From: Opeltia flavorubescens
Lineage: Eukaryota > Ascomycota > Lecanoromycetes > Teloschistales > Teloschistaceae
DNA length: 64,000 nt
Assembly: GCA_000442125.1 (NCBI GenBank)
Contig: KE546976.1
Span: forward strand, 1,426,001-1,490,000
Reading direction: 5' to 3'
The position numbers were made by a program, and so were the translations under genes. Positions 43,116 through 53,391 of the stretch are shown piece by piece. The notes beneath the pieces are model-generated. The model made no database searches, was not told the origin of the DNA, and saw only the letters and a program-made list of their open reading frames with translations. Position 1 is the first letter of the stretch; every line of letters begins with the position of its first letter.

Positions 43116-43522
43116 CAGCACACATTTCTATCCACATTCATCGTCTATCATTTTGTTCATTCTGCAGTCGGGATCAGCGTGGCGTTTCGGACAGTCTGAG
43201 GGTATAGCATGACATCGTTGTATATATCATTGATTATCTCATGGACATTGTTCAGTAGTCATATAGCACATACACAAATATCACGAGAGTTGAAAGCAGG
43301 TTCCATCTGATATAAATACATATACTTAATGTATGACAATGTTACAGGATTATGCCTCCGGCGGGTCCTGCCGGACAGGCCCTCCTCGCTTCGCTCGATT
43401 CTCAAGCTTTCATAAGAAGAGAAACAACATAGAATCCAAAATCTTCAATTTCACAACCCAAAAATCCTATCCTAAACCTCCCTCCCCTTCCCCTGATCTC
43501 CCCTCAAAACCATTCGTCCAGA
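43116..43522. other. Convergent 3' intergenic with class-2 hairpin
   Basis: It holds the hairpin cluster at 43352-43396 and otherwise AT-rich 3' DNA of two convergent genes. Confidence 0.6.
43352..43396. repeat. Class-2 GC-hairpin element (copy F)
   Basis: GCC-TCC-GGC (43354-43362) and GTCC-TGCC-GGAC (43365-43376), then AGGCCCTCC and CTCGCTTCGCTCG. The order CGCC/TCCGGCG plus CCTGCCGGA matches the hairpins repeated at 56935-57535 and is distinct from elements A-E. Confidence 0.75.
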
Positions 43523-44440
43523 TCAACTAGATAAAACCTCCGGAGCAATAACATAACTAGGATACCCACTATTAACCTGCTCCCCACTCGTCCCCCCTCC
43601 CGGCAGCACCCTGAGGTTAACAGCAGCAACCTGACTCCCCTCCATCCCATCCCCCCCCTGCGGCCCCCCAGCCGTACAATACAACCCCGCCATCCCGAAA
43701 ATCGCATCCCTACACCTAACCATATCCGGGACTTGAGCTACCCCATCCCCCTCCGGTAACCAAATCCCAACCGCGCATCCTTCCCCACCGTTTTGGTTCC
43801 AGTGCCACATCCCCTTTCCGTATTGCGGGGATTGAATAGCGGTGCATAGATCTTCGAATTTACATTTGCTGACGTCGAGGTTGGGCGTTGCGGAATCAAA
43901 GCTATCGTTGGAAGCGGCGGGTTTGGGTAGACATTGGACGCCGTAGTAGGATGGTTCGTCGGTATACCATACAAATGGTGAACCATCTATATTTGGCGTT
44001 CCATCTTCATGTACGGTACAAGTATCCCATTCTTCACCCGTTTGTACCTTAGGACCGCAGGGGTCTGTTGGTGCAGGAAGCGCATAGGGGCCAGTTGTGG
44101 CGGTTAGTTCTGCGAGGATGGAGGATGGGATGGCAGTTTCGAGTGGGATGTCGGAGATATCTGCTGTGGAGAACCAGGCGTCGATACTAGCTTCTGCGGC
44201 GGCTTCTTCTGGAGACAAGGAGTAAGAGGTTGGGGATGGGATTTCGGCGTAAGCTGCGTAATCGGCTTTTTCTTGAAGGAATTCTTGTTCGATTAATTGT
44301 TGCGCTTGAGCTAGGGTATAACGATCTGTAGGTGTTGCGGCGGTATCGGCGGCGACTTGTTGAGGACGTGGAGCTGCAATTGGTGTTGAAAGGACATTTT
44401 GAGCTAAGAGGAGGATTATGGAGAAGAGTAATGAAATCAT
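43523..44440 (-). CDS. Secreted protein with eight cysteines
   Basis: 305 aa from the Met at 44440, which begins the signal peptide MISLLFSIILLLAQNVLSTP; a Met 15 codons upstream (44485) is possible but would weaken it. The pro-like region (residues 20-120) is Ala/Glu/Gln-rich and includes ADYAAYAEIPSPTSYSLSPE. The mature part has eight Cys (DPC, DTC, VQC, SKC, DLC, EGC, VRC, LYC), enough for four disulfides, with FVWYTDEPSYYGVQCLPK and GKGMWHWNQNGGEGCAVGIW. Several fungal secreted proteins share this Cys/Trp layout without a named function. Coding use is supported by GC-rich third positions near the 3' end. Confidence 0.78.
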   Translation of the reverse strand: MISLLFSIILLLAQNVLSTPIAAPRPQQVAADTAATPTDRYTLAQAQQLIEQEFLQEKADYAAYAEIPSPTSYSLSPEEAAAEASIDAWFSTADISDIPLETAIPSSILAELTATTGPYALPAPTDPCGPKVQTGEEWDTCTVHEDGTPNIDGSPFVWYTDEPSYYGVQCLPKPAASNDSFDSATPNLDVSKCKFEDLCTAIQSPQYGKGMWHWNQNGGEGCAVGIWLPEGDGVAQVPDMVRCRDAIFGMAGLYCTAGGPQGGDGMEGSQVAAVNLRVLPGGGTSGEQVNSGYPSYVIAPEVLSS

Positions 44441-44942
44441 CTTGATGAAAGTGAATGATTTGACGAATGGGGATATTAGGATCATGATAGATATTATATA
44501 TCGATAAGTGAGGATATTTCGGGATTTTGCCGACCCGTCATGTATACTTTATCAAGTAGATGGATCGGATATCAAATGAAACGTTCGCAGCGACGATATT
44601 AGCGCGAGGCTTTTCAAGCGGCTGTTTGTTTCTTCGGTCGCGCAAAACGTCGCGGGAAGATGACATGATGGAAGATTCAGTGATTCGAGTAGAGAAGAGG
44701 GAGATAAATTTGATGGAGTTGTGTAAAGAGAAGGATTGACAGCGCTCGAAGAAGGAAACCTCACCGAGATCTCAAAACATGGAATAAGCAATATTGAACG
44801 TATTTCCATTGATAGACCATATATCCTGCCTCCTGTCCATGCCACGTAACCTGATGAAAAGCGCAAAACATTCCGAACAAAGCGTATTGCCGTTTTACCG
44901 TGCGCATGCCATTTTCTTGTCTTTAGAAAAAAAGCGGGTATC
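44441..44942. other. Intergenic spacer
   Basis: The promoter of the eight-Cys secreted protein and the 3' end of the coiled-coil gene. A minus frame at 44552-44980 overlaps the coiled-coil gene end in another phase and is rejected. Confidence 0.55.
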
Positions 44943-45998
44943 TCAAAATAAACCTTTAACCATGTCAAGACAATCATCAACCGTATTTTCCAAACATCCT
45001 ATTCGATTTTTGAGACTTGTATTTTCCAATTGTAATATCCCAACCAGATTCCAAGCTTCAGAGTCGACCTTTTTGGATGTTGATGAAGACTGACGTTGAG
45101 GAATCTCAGGAGAATTGAATGTAGAAACTGAAGAGACGGACATTGCTGGTGAAAATAGACTGTCAACTTCCGAATCAACACTCATTTCACTTGCTGTACT
45201 TGTCCTACTCTTCCATGTTTTTTCAGGTTGACTCTCGATCTCACGGCGTGCCTCCTTTTCCTGAGCAAGTTGATCAACAAGATCCATCATTGCTTTATCC
45301 TGTTCCTGCATCTTGGCCGTCATATCATCCAATTGTATCTTCAAATGTCTTGTCCTCATTTCAGCTCCTTCCAACTCTTCAGCCTGAACTTCTTTCTCCG
45401 CCAATACATCATGTAATGCTTCACAGCGTTCTTTGTAGGCTGCTTGAAGCTTCAATAGAAGACCCTCCGCGTTTTGTTGTAAATTCTTGAAGGATGATGG
45501 AGAGAATGGGTCGGCATATGGAGAATTGAGGGCGGATTTGACATCAAGGTCATGCCATTCATCGTGTGTAGTGAGTGGAGGTTTGGGAGGACTCGACTTG
45601 GTACTGAATAGAGAAAAGCGACTGGTGATTGGAGGTTTTCGAGGTTTGTCGTCGTCGGGCATGACTTCGACTGGATCTGATCGTTCTCGAGTAGGCGAAG
45701 GGATTATAGAAAACGTAATGGGCTCAGATTCACCACTGAACCAGTCGGCGATTTTGTTTGTAGGTCGTTGAGTTGGTTGAGTCTGGCTGAGATCATGAGT
45801 GATCAAGGGTGGAAGGTGACGAGTGGTTAGGACAGTAGACGACGATTGGTGTGTCAATGTCGGTGGTTTTGGCAGTTCAAGAGGACGGTCATGGTCGGAT
45901 GCATAAGGAATTGAGCTGTCAGGAGGCTGAAGATATGGACTGGACTGAGATCGAGTGTGAGATTTGCGAGGTTTAGAAGGTGAGAGCCAATTGTACAT
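44943..45998 (-). CDS. Coiled-coil protein, 351 aa
   Basis: I place the start at MYNWLSPSKPRKSH (45998); the frame extends upstream to 46229, but that extension is Cys/Leu-rich and unlike the rest. The N-terminal 180 residues are a disordered Ser/Pro/Thr region with several PP and SSP motifs. A coiled coil follows, from about NLQQNAEGLLLKLQAAYKER through LEGAEMRTRHLKIQLDDMTA and QEKEARREIE. A second short helix ends it (ILQLENTSLKNRIGCLENTV). It resembles fungal cytoskeletal or septation-type coiled-coil proteins in make-up only; no family is recognised. The divergent neighbour is the T5orf172 gene. Confidence 0.75.
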   Translation of the reverse strand: MYNWLSPSKPRKSHTRSQSSPYLQPPDSSIPYASDHDRPLELPKPPTLTHQSSSTVLTTRHLPPLITHDLSQTQPTQRPTNKIADWFSGESEPITFSIIPSPTRERSDPVEVMPDDDKPRKPPITSRFSLFSTKSSPPKPPLTTHDEWHDLDVKSALNSPYADPFSPSSFKNLQQNAEGLLLKLQAAYKERCEALHDVLAEKEVQAEELEGAEMRTRHLKIQLDDMTAKMQEQDKAMMDLVDQLAQEKEARREIESQPEKTWKSRTSTASEMSVDSEVDSLFSPAMSVSSVSTFNSPEIPQRQSSSTSKKVDSEAWNLVGILQLENTSLKNRIGCLENTVDDCLDMVKGLF

Positions 45999-46791
45999 GG
46001 AGGTGAGGAGGTTGGTGTTCTGGAATGTGAAGTGTGGGAGTAAGGGCGAGGCGAGGCGGAGAATTGCGGTCGCAAACGGCCTGTCCTTGAGCTCTACCTG
46101 CAACTCCCTCCTTGTGATAGAATCGTCAGTGGTAAGTAAAAGCTCCGAAAGTGCAGCTTCAGGATGCAGCTCAACTACATTAAGACGACAGATTGCGAAA
46201 CAGCAAAGGGGAGGTTGGGCGCCGCACAAACCCCTGTCATCCCGCGTGGTAAAATTGTGGCGGGGTTTTCCCTCGGTCGCAAACTTCGTTCACCGGCCTG
46301 CAATTTCACTTCACTTTTCAACCACAAAAGATATCAAGACAACTCTTCGCATCATAGATCTAAGATCGTAGTACATCATCAGCTCTTGACAAAGCGATAA
46401 GTTGTCGACGTCGCGCGGAGGCTTAACGCATAGCATTTCACTCTCTGGCCGTTAAGGTAGAGCGGAGCGGAGAGGAGAGGAGAAGCGGAGAACCGGCCAT
46501 GTGATTATCTATACGGAGGGATTATTTATACGGAGGTACTTTCCCCGGAACCCAAGTCAGATGTGTGTCCGAAGAAGAACATTTCGTAGGCTGTAATTCA
46601 CCAGGTGGTTGTGCATAAAGAAGCTGAGTCACCAAGCACTGCCAATCCCAGCCACTTTGATTCCCCTACAACTAATTCACTGCTCTGGGACTCTGTAATC
46701 TCCAACCTACTCTACACTTGTTTTTTTTCTTTGTCCATTTCAATCTTCTTCTCAATAATCATCTCATACATCTCTCTTTGACGACTAGACA
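45999..46791. promoter_or_regulatory. Bidirectional promoter with CGGAG-rich tract
   Basis: 793 bp between divergent starts. From 46440 there is a purine-biased tract with repeated CGGAG/GGAGAG, then two copies of ATACGGAGG about 20 bp apart (near 46511 and 46530). A T-rich stretch lies just before the plus-strand start, as is usual in fungal promoters. Confidence 0.5.
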
Positions 46792-48024
46792 ATGCCATTC
46801 ATTCCACATACACCAGAATCTCGAATCACTCGATCCGATTCCAGAGATGAAGCAACAACATGCAAAGGCACAACCATAAATGGAAGACCATGTCGAAGAG
46901 CCTTAGATGTCCGTAGAAGCAACCATGGCGTACTTGCCGTATTACCAAATGGAAATCCAAACGCGGACAGCGCCGCTGCATTCTTCTGTTGGCAGCACAA
47001 AGATCAAGCAGAGACTATCACGTCAACTACTCAAGCAGCACATGTCTTACCATTAAGGGGAAGAACAAGCACAGATACACTCGTTGAAAGGTTAGGATTG
47101 ATCGATCTTGAAGATAGAAAACGAAAGAAGATAAAACCAATAAGAAATGAAGGTTTACCAGACAAATGGCAAGAAATACCTGGACCACTTATGACAGTAT
47201 CAACATCCGGGATTCCACGACCACCAAAGCGACGTCCTCATCCACTGCTATCCTTCCTTTGCTGTGGTAGCGCAGATGAACCTGAACCTCGTCATCCAAA
47301 GCCTCGTCGGGAGATGTCGTATAATCCAAACGCATCCCTCCCTAGTCATCTTCGACAAAACCAAATAAACCAACACAATCAACGACCACATTTACAAAGA
47401 GATCCATCCTCTCAAACCCAAGACCTACTAACCTGGATCCCAAAAACCCTCTCCCCACAAATAACATCCCTTCTTCTCGCTGAACTCGCAAAACCAATCT
47501 CCCATCACGACGAGGAAGGCTATATCTACATGTTCTGGCTAACAACGATCGCTACATCCACCTCGGACGCTTCAAAACTACTCACCCCATCTCCAATGCC
47601 CAGTCCAGGCTCTTCTCCTCAACCAAAGTCCCACAACACTCCCAACTCAAACTCAAAGATCCTACTCAAAATCGGTCGTGCAATCAATGTTCAAAGGAGA
47701 ATGAATGAATGGACTAGACAATGCGGGTATAACCTCAGTCTTATACGCTTTTATCCGTATCTTCCGTCATCGACCCCACAATCTTTTCCGTCACGTCATG
47801 GAGTAACACAACCGGCGATGACACCGAAGAAAGTCCCACATGCGCATAAGGTGGAAAGGTTGATTCATATTGAATTGAGTGAGAAGAGAGTGAAGAGGGA
47901 ATGCGAGACTTGTGGTAAGGAACATAGAGAGTGGTTTGAGGTTGAGGGGGATAGAAAAGGTGTGAAGGGTGTGGATGAGGTTGTTAGGAGGTGGGTTCGA
48001 TGGGCTGAGAATACGACGAAATGA
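46792..48024 (+). CDS. T5orf172/DUF1766 (GIY-YIG-like) protein
   Basis: 410 aa, single exon. The N-terminus has a Cys/His region (TTCKGTTINGRPCRRALDVR, FFCWQHK) that resembles a small zinc-binding unit common to these fungal proteins. The C-terminal domain, from about residue 245, has the T5orf172 features: EEGYIYMFWLTT, LLKIGRAINVQRRMNEWTRQ, VERLIHIELSEKRV, then CETCGKEHREWFEV. The family is related to GIY-YIG nucleases and in fission yeast includes Mug113 (meiotic expression). Nuclease activity is inferred from fold and not shown. The central part is Pro/Ser-rich and disordered. Confidence 0.86.
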   Translation: MPFIPHTPESRITRSDSRDEATTCKGTTINGRPCRRALDVRRSNHGVLAVLPNGNPNADSAAAFFCWQHKDQAETITSTTQAAHVLPLRGRTSTDTLVERLGLIDLEDRKRKKIKPIRNEGLPDKWQEIPGPLMTVSTSGIPRPPKRRPHPLLSFLCCGSADEPEPRHPKPRREMSYNPNASLPSHLRQNQINQHNQRPHLQRDPSSQTQDLLTWIPKTLSPQITSLLLAELAKPISHHDEEGYIYMFWLTTIATSTSDASKLLTPSPMPSPGSSPQPKSHNTPNSNSKILLKIGRAINVQRRMNEWTRQCGYNLSLIRFYPYLPSSTPQSFPSRHGVTQPAMTPKKVPHAHKVERLIHIELSEKRVKRECETCGKEHREWFEVEGDRKGVKGVDEVVRRWVRWAENTTK

Positions 48025-48466
48025 GAATCCATGAGCCATGTTTGATGTACATGTGTAGGGTATATTAAGTATGATTACGAACATATACGATAGATCAGAA
48101 ATATGTATGTCAAAGATGTTTGATACATACGGAAATAAATTCCTAGATCATATACAGTGTCTCGAATTCAAACTCGGCGAATAGCATATCTGCCAATCAG
48201 GAACGTGAAACCTTTTCATTACCCAAGACTTGTTTTCATGTTTCCTTCCTTTCATTTCTTTTCTTTTCGTTCCATTCGATAACTTGTCTTCCAGGTGCGA
48301 CCGCTTCGCGGAATATACTGTTCGCCTTCGGCGAAAAGATACCAGCGCCTTGCGGCGCGAGCGGACGCCTGACGGCGTCTCCCATACAAAACCAATCCGT
48401 CCAAACCCCCTCATCAAGGAAAACACCCACCTACCCCCATCATCCTCTTCCCTTTCACACACACCC
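48025..48466. other. Convergent 3' intergenic with hairpin element
   Basis: The spacer between two stop codons contains copy D. A plus-strand frame (48230-48661) and two minus frames run through the hairpins and are rejected as genes. Confidence 0.6.
48290..48381 (+). repeat. Four-hairpin GC element, copy D
   Basis: CCGC-TTC-GCGG (48301-48311), TTCGCC-TTC-GGCGAA (48321-48335), GCGCC-TTGC-GGCGC (48345-48358) and GACGCC-TGAC-GGCGTC (48364-48379). Same order as copy A, 45 kb away, and preceded by CCAGGTGCGA. Confidence 0.92.
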
Positions 48467-50132
48467 TCAAAGCTTAAACCCCCCCGGCACCGCCCTCTGA
48501 AATATCCCCATCCCATCATACTTCTTACTCACACTTCTCAAACTCCCCCTATTCCCCGCTCCATACCCCCCAATCGGATCCTGTCCCGGAGCAGCATAGT
48601 TCAAATACACATACTCATTGCTCTTTCCCTCTTTTACACTCGCCTCCTTCGACAACTTTAACCAAGTATTCGCCGCTGCTGTGATGGCTGCGTCGTCGCT
48701 TGGAGATACCCAGGATACTGTGAGTAAAGCGAGAGCGAGATTTCCATCACTAGGGTCTAGGCCTAAGGAGTTGGGCTGTCCGTTTCCGTTGGTTGCGGGA
48801 CCTTTTGTATAGATGGCTACGGGGAGGGGTTGGAATGATAGTGAATATACGAGTCCCAGCGATAATTTTATGGGTTGGAGAGCTGTATCTGCTGCCTGAT
48901 ATATCGAAGTTAAGAGAGTGGGTGAGAGGCCGTGAGTTAGTGTTATGAATAATGCACGTTTCCCAGGCGGGGAGGTTGTGGCGAGTTCTACGGTGAAATC
49001 AGTGAGGGCGGAGGTGCGGAGGGTGTTTAGGATTTGGGGCTGGATTGAAGTGAAGGGTTGGAATGTTGATGGGTAGGGTTTTGCGGGGACGGCGGTGTAG
49101 GCATAGTGGTTTACTATTACCCATGATCCGGCTGTGAAGGCGTAGCTGTGGATGAGGGCGGCGTAGGGATCGTAGGGCTGGGAATTTGCTGTGAGACATT
49201 AGTTGAGAAGTGAGAGAAAGGGACTCGATATACCGAGATTGACAAACGCTGAAACATGTTGTGGCATCGTTGACAGTGGATACGTGATTTGCCCTCCCCA
49301 GAATAAACCAGATTCAAAAGACTTGATCTCAAACCTTGTAACAATACCGAAATTGTTTGATCCTCCTTTTAAAGCTTTGAAAAGATCCGGTATTGAAGCA
49401 TTGACATTGAGGACTTTTCCAAAAGGGAGGACGACTTCATAATTCAAGATATTATCACAAACCAATCCATACCTCCCAGAAAAATAAGAAACTCCGCCAC
49501 CTGTTATCAAACCACCTGCACCTACAATAGCAACTCTACCTCCAGGAATCCCAAGATTAATAGCATCCAATTTCGAATAAATATCTGCCCATCGATTCCC
49601 AGGTCCAATACTAACTTTCTTTCTATCAGCAGAAATATCAACTTGTTTGAAAGCAGCCAAATCAATCGTCACACCAGAAGGTTGTGTAGCGGCTCCTTTT
49701 TGAGGTGTATGACCACCAGATTTGAAACCGAATTTACATTCATCGGTGAAATTTGTGTACACATTTAAGGCGCTGAGGATGTAGACTGCTGTGGAAACAT
49801 CGGCGGTGGTTGTAGGTTCAACGACACAATTTGGGGTAACGGATTGTTCTTGTTGTGACCAGAAAGAGGTTGATGTTGTTGTGTAGAAGGGGGAGACGGG
49901 GTATGCGACTTTTGGACCTAGGACATAGGATAGACCGGCGCACTAGAAAGTTAGATTTGAAGTGGGGGAGGGAAGTGGAACGTACACATGTTCCTCCAGG
50001 TTTGTTAGTGATAGCTGCGAGGATGGTATTTAGAGATGGAAGACCAGCGGGAGGATTTGGGAGAGCGCGGTCATGCAGTGGAGATGAACAGACATATGAG
50101 ACAGCGGTAAGAAGAAACAGAAAGGGCTTCAT
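48467..50132 (-). CDS. Secreted FAD-linked oxidoreductase (BBE-like)
   Basis: Berberine-bridge-enzyme-type flavoprotein of about 525 aa. Exons: 50132-49986, 49942-49234 and 49188-48467. MKPFLFLLTAVSYVCSSPL is the signal peptide. The FAD domain has VKSGGH-like FGFKSGGHTPQKGAA (the His is the usual covalent FAD site), VSIGPGNRWADIYSKL, GGRVAIVGAGGLITGGGVSY and LFKALKGGSNNFGIVTRF. The C-terminal substrate domain ends with a BBE box around VYLNYAAPGQDPIGGYGAG. The family oxidises carbohydrates or alkaloid-like metabolites, often in secondary metabolism or extracellular sugar oxidation; the substrate is not evident. No biosynthetic cluster is seen next to it. The splices are phase 0 and phase 1. 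Confidence 0.91.
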
Positions 50133-51300
50133 GATGCGATCGTGACCACGAGACCTCGACTTACAGAAGGATTCTCTCAACCATCATCTTATAGACTGAT
50201 GTCGCATCAAAGTAAAGATACTAAACATCATCCAGGCAAAGGTCCGAAAGTATAAACATGTAGTCTTCAAACAGAACGACTAGGATATAAGCTCTAAAGA
50301 AATAGAATGATCGAAATTGGAAGTAAATTGCGATAGTCAATTGCTAGATAATGTACCAAGTTATTAACTTGCATTAGTATCAGGGGCCGGCACATGGCTA
50401 GCGTGTGGGGAGCTGTCATTATCCAGGCACGGGATCAGCCTTCAGTCAGACTAAGAACATCCTGGTAGTAGTCTATCGGTAGCAATGAAGTACTATTGGC
50501 GCCATCTTTCTAGAATAACAGGCGGGATGATGTTTGGATCTTCAATTTGCCGTCGTGTAAACCAGAAGTCTAGACATCAAGTTCTTCCGCGACGACGTCG
50601 AAGGCTTGGGTGAAGATTGCACTAGACAAAGCTTAGCAAACAGGGACATGCAAAAATAATGAAACGTAAAATAAAAAGAAAAACCATTTGTTGAAATATA
50701 CGAGAAAGTAATCGAAGTCGTGTCAGATAGATTCTGTGCGACAAGGTAGGTCAAGGAAATTGGAGGCGAATTGCCGAAGTTACGGGAAGGAGTTTCCGAG
50801 AGATTCTCAAGGGTACGGGAACACGAAGAACAAGTATGGTGTAAGCAAGTCAAAACACACCAATTCGACGCGCAATAGTCAAGGTACAAGACTGTGATGA
50901 AGAGTGCACCAGAAACTCGACTCACAAATGGTCCATGCTAGTCAGTCAACCTGCGGTCATATCGTCAAGACGCGGAATTGCCGTTGCTCGCGCGCACCTT
51001 GAGCCCCACATCAGCACTAGCAAACCATGACCGAGGCCGAACTCAAATACGAACGAAGAGCATCCTTTGAATGGGATTTTTGTGGGGAAAGGATACCGTG
51101 CATGGCTACTTCAATGTTACCCTCGTATCTCACCTATTTTTGAAGGACGAGGTTCTCGTATCACAGATACGTAATACTTCTGCTCCGTTCTTTTATTTAA
51201 ACATCATACTCACCCCTTAGACCAAAAATCCAGAGTCAACAACACTCGTTCAGACCCTCGATACTTAGATCCCCCTTCGGAGCCCGGAACGTTCACCAAG
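50133..51300. promoter_or_regulatory. Long divergent intergenic region
   Basis: 1.17 kb between two divergent secreted-protein genes. A minus-strand frame at 50542-50925 is Ser/Cys-rich and could be part of a spliced gene, but I could not build a convincing model. No repeats were seen. Confidence 0.45.
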
Positions 51301-52134
51301 ATGTTGCACTCACTGTCTCTCTTCCTACAACTCCTTCCATTCACTCTCTCCGCACCTACACCAGCTGACATCAACGTTGAAACTCTCAAACCAATACAAA
51401 TATCGAAATTCAATTTCAACACTTTAAATACCTCTTTCAACTTCAAGAACCCCAATACAAAGGTCAAGACAATCTGTCCACAGTCCAGACTTGAAACAGA
51501 ATACACCCCATGTGCAGATCTAGCAGTGTCTTCCCATCTTACACCAGGAGATACAGCCAGTGACTTCCACCTCTCTCTCAAAGAAACCTACACCTCTGGG
51601 GAAACCTACAACGTCGTCCTCGCCACAAAGGAAGTCACCAATTCCTTTGTATCGACTCCCAGGAAATTCGACGTACCTATTGAATCAGTCTACACCTTCC
51701 AACCATTCTCCATACCAGAAATCTTCACATTCTCCCCTTCTGGTCGTCCAGGAAGTTCTCCATATCAGACTCTAAACTTCACCATCACAGACAACAACGA
51801 CGAGGGAAAGGCGACAACGAAATGTACGACTCAATGGGTAAGTGGTGAAAAGCCCGAGGGAGAAATTCCATGCGTCGACCCGAGTTTTACTTTTCACGTC
51901 AACGATTTCAACGGAATCGGACAATTTACCCTGATGCTTAAACATACATATTTTTTGAAGGCTGGGATGGACATCTCTGCCTCAGGGGATTTGACTCTGA
52001 ATAATTCGACACCAGATCCAAACTTTCAATGTACGTATGGTGCGAGTGGGGTTGAGTCTTGTGGGATTCCAGATGGGAAAGCACCGCTTAAGGCACCTAT
52101 TACCTATGTCGACAACATGGATTGGTGGTGGTAA
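51301..52134 (+). CDS. Secreted protein of unknown function
   Basis: 277 aa, single exon. A signal peptide (MLHSLSLFLQLLPFTLSAPT) is followed by a beta-rich, Thr/Asn/Phe-rich body. Six Cys are spread through it (KTICPQ, YTPCAD, TTKCTT, EIPCVD, FQCTYG, ESCGIP). Motifs include TASDFHLSLKETYTSGETYN, YQTLNFTITDNNDEG and GIGQFTLMLKHTY. It has the look of a fungal cell-surface or apoplastic beta-sandwich protein but matches no family I can name. A Trp-rich C-terminus (VDNMDWWW) is unusual. The next gene downstream is another secreted protein on the same strand. Confidence 0.75.
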   Translation: MLHSLSLFLQLLPFTLSAPTPADINVETLKPIQISKFNFNTLNTSFNFKNPNTKVKTICPQSRLETEYTPCADLAVSSHLTPGDTASDFHLSLKETYTSGETYNVVLATKEVTNSFVSTPRKFDVPIESVYTFQPFSIPEIFTFSPSGRPGSSPYQTLNFTITDNNDEGKATTKCTTQWVSGEKPEGEIPCVDPSFTFHVNDFNGIGQFTLMLKHTYFLKAGMDISASGDLTLNNSTPDPNFQCTYGASGVESCGIPDGKAPLKAPITYVDNMDWWW

Positions 52135-52538
52135 TACTAGAATTGAGGGGAAAATTGATGGGACGTTGTTAATGACAACGCTGAGCTGCTGGAGTCGTAA
52201 GAGGTCTCTGAGGTGTAGTGGTGTGTAGATCTCCCAGCCTTCAATATAATCTTGGCTGTTGTGGCGTTCCATCGTTCTCAATTCGGTGAACTCTCGTTAC
52301 TGAATGCCAAGACTGGTCAAAGAAGGCGCCACATTACTGTTCTTCGAGAGAGGCTTGTAGAGGAATCGATTTCTTCTTTCCATCAGCAGTGGCCTTGTCA
52401 TGTTAATATGAGGACCGATTTGAGAGGGTGTTGAGTGGATGCGATAGGTATAAATACCATCCCCTTGATCGAAACCGAAATCTGTGTCCCCTGTGTATCC
52501 GTTCATTTCCGGAAATCGAAAGTCCAGTATTCTCCGTA
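52135..52538. other. Intergenic between two secreted-protein genes
   Basis: No repeat or gene noticed. It contains the promoter of the CBM-like protein gene. Confidence 0.55.
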
Positions 52539-53391
52539 ATGATCATGAAGGCCGTCGTGAAGTTGACTTCAGTACTGCTGTGCTGTGCTGTGAACCCTCT
52601 CGTATCAGCGACATGCAACACGGGCAACAAGTACATCCCCACCCCACTCACCACAGACCCACCCCTGGCTGATGATATATACCAGCTGTTATCGAGCCTT
52701 ATTCCCTTCAAACAGTCCCTCCGTATATTCCACCAATTCAGCTTTTTGTAACACCTACACCACAACAATCAATACAATGACAACCGGTTTCCCAAACAAA
52801 GTCATCCCTCAAGGTTGTCAAACACTATCAAGTCGTATCAGCTCAGCCTGTTCTTGTAACCCAGGCTTACCTACACAAACCACAACATCATCACCATGTT
52901 CACCAACACCAGCCATCAACATTGTCAAAAACGGTGGCTTCGAATGCGGCGGGTTTGCAGGCTGGGTCAGAAACACAACCTATTTCGGTACCATAGACCT
53001 CTTCCGCGAAGGTGATCAATCACCAACTGCTGCTTATTACTCGGATGGTCTTCATAACGGGGATCCTACTGCTTCAACTTTGAGCCAGAATATCACAGTG
53101 ACGGTTGGAAAAACGTACGTCGTGACGTATAGAGTGACGCAAAATGGTTGTGGAGATGGTTATGAGGGGTTCCTTCGAGTAAAGGTAAATGGCCTGGTTG
53201 TGAGTGAGCAAGATGCTTGCAAGTTACCATTGTATACCTATACCAATTTTGCTGGGGGGTTTACTGCGACGACTAATCCGACGCTTCTGGAATTTGCGTT
53301 TTCGAATCCGGGGTTTCAAAGTTCGCCGCAGATTGTTATTGATAATGTTGTTGTTGGACCGAGTAATGCTCGATTGTACGCAAATAGGTAG
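52539..53391 (+). CDS. Secreted protein with CBM4_9-like domain
   Basis: About 265 aa from two exons (52539-52630 and 52686-53391). The 55-nt intron is needed to join the signal peptide (MIMKAVVKLTSVLLCCAVNP, Met 52539 or 52545) to the Cys-rich N-terminus NCYRALFPSNSPSVYSTNSA, which resembles other fungal secreted modules. After a Thr/Pro linker, the C-terminal domain has the carbohydrate-binding jelly-roll pattern VKNGGFECGGFAGWVRNTTY, ASTLSQNITVTVGKTYVVTY and SSPQIVIDNVVV. It probably binds a polysaccharide or cell-wall surface; it has no catalytic part. It is the last recognisable gene before the gene-poor end of the window. Confidence 0.8.

Noticed and set aside
45999-46229. N-terminal extension of the coiled-coil gene to 46229
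   Set aside because: The added 77 residues are Cys/Leu-rich and unlike the disordered N-terminus; the Met at 45998 begins the sensible protein.
48230-48661. Plus-strand 143-aa frame
   Set aside because: It runs through copy D and antisense to the last exon of the FAD oxidoreductase; composition is Pro/Ser/Thr from antisense codons.
50542-50925. 127-aa minus-strand frame in the long divergent spacer
   Set aside because: Possible intron signals exist, but alternative joints give different proteins and none is recognisable.
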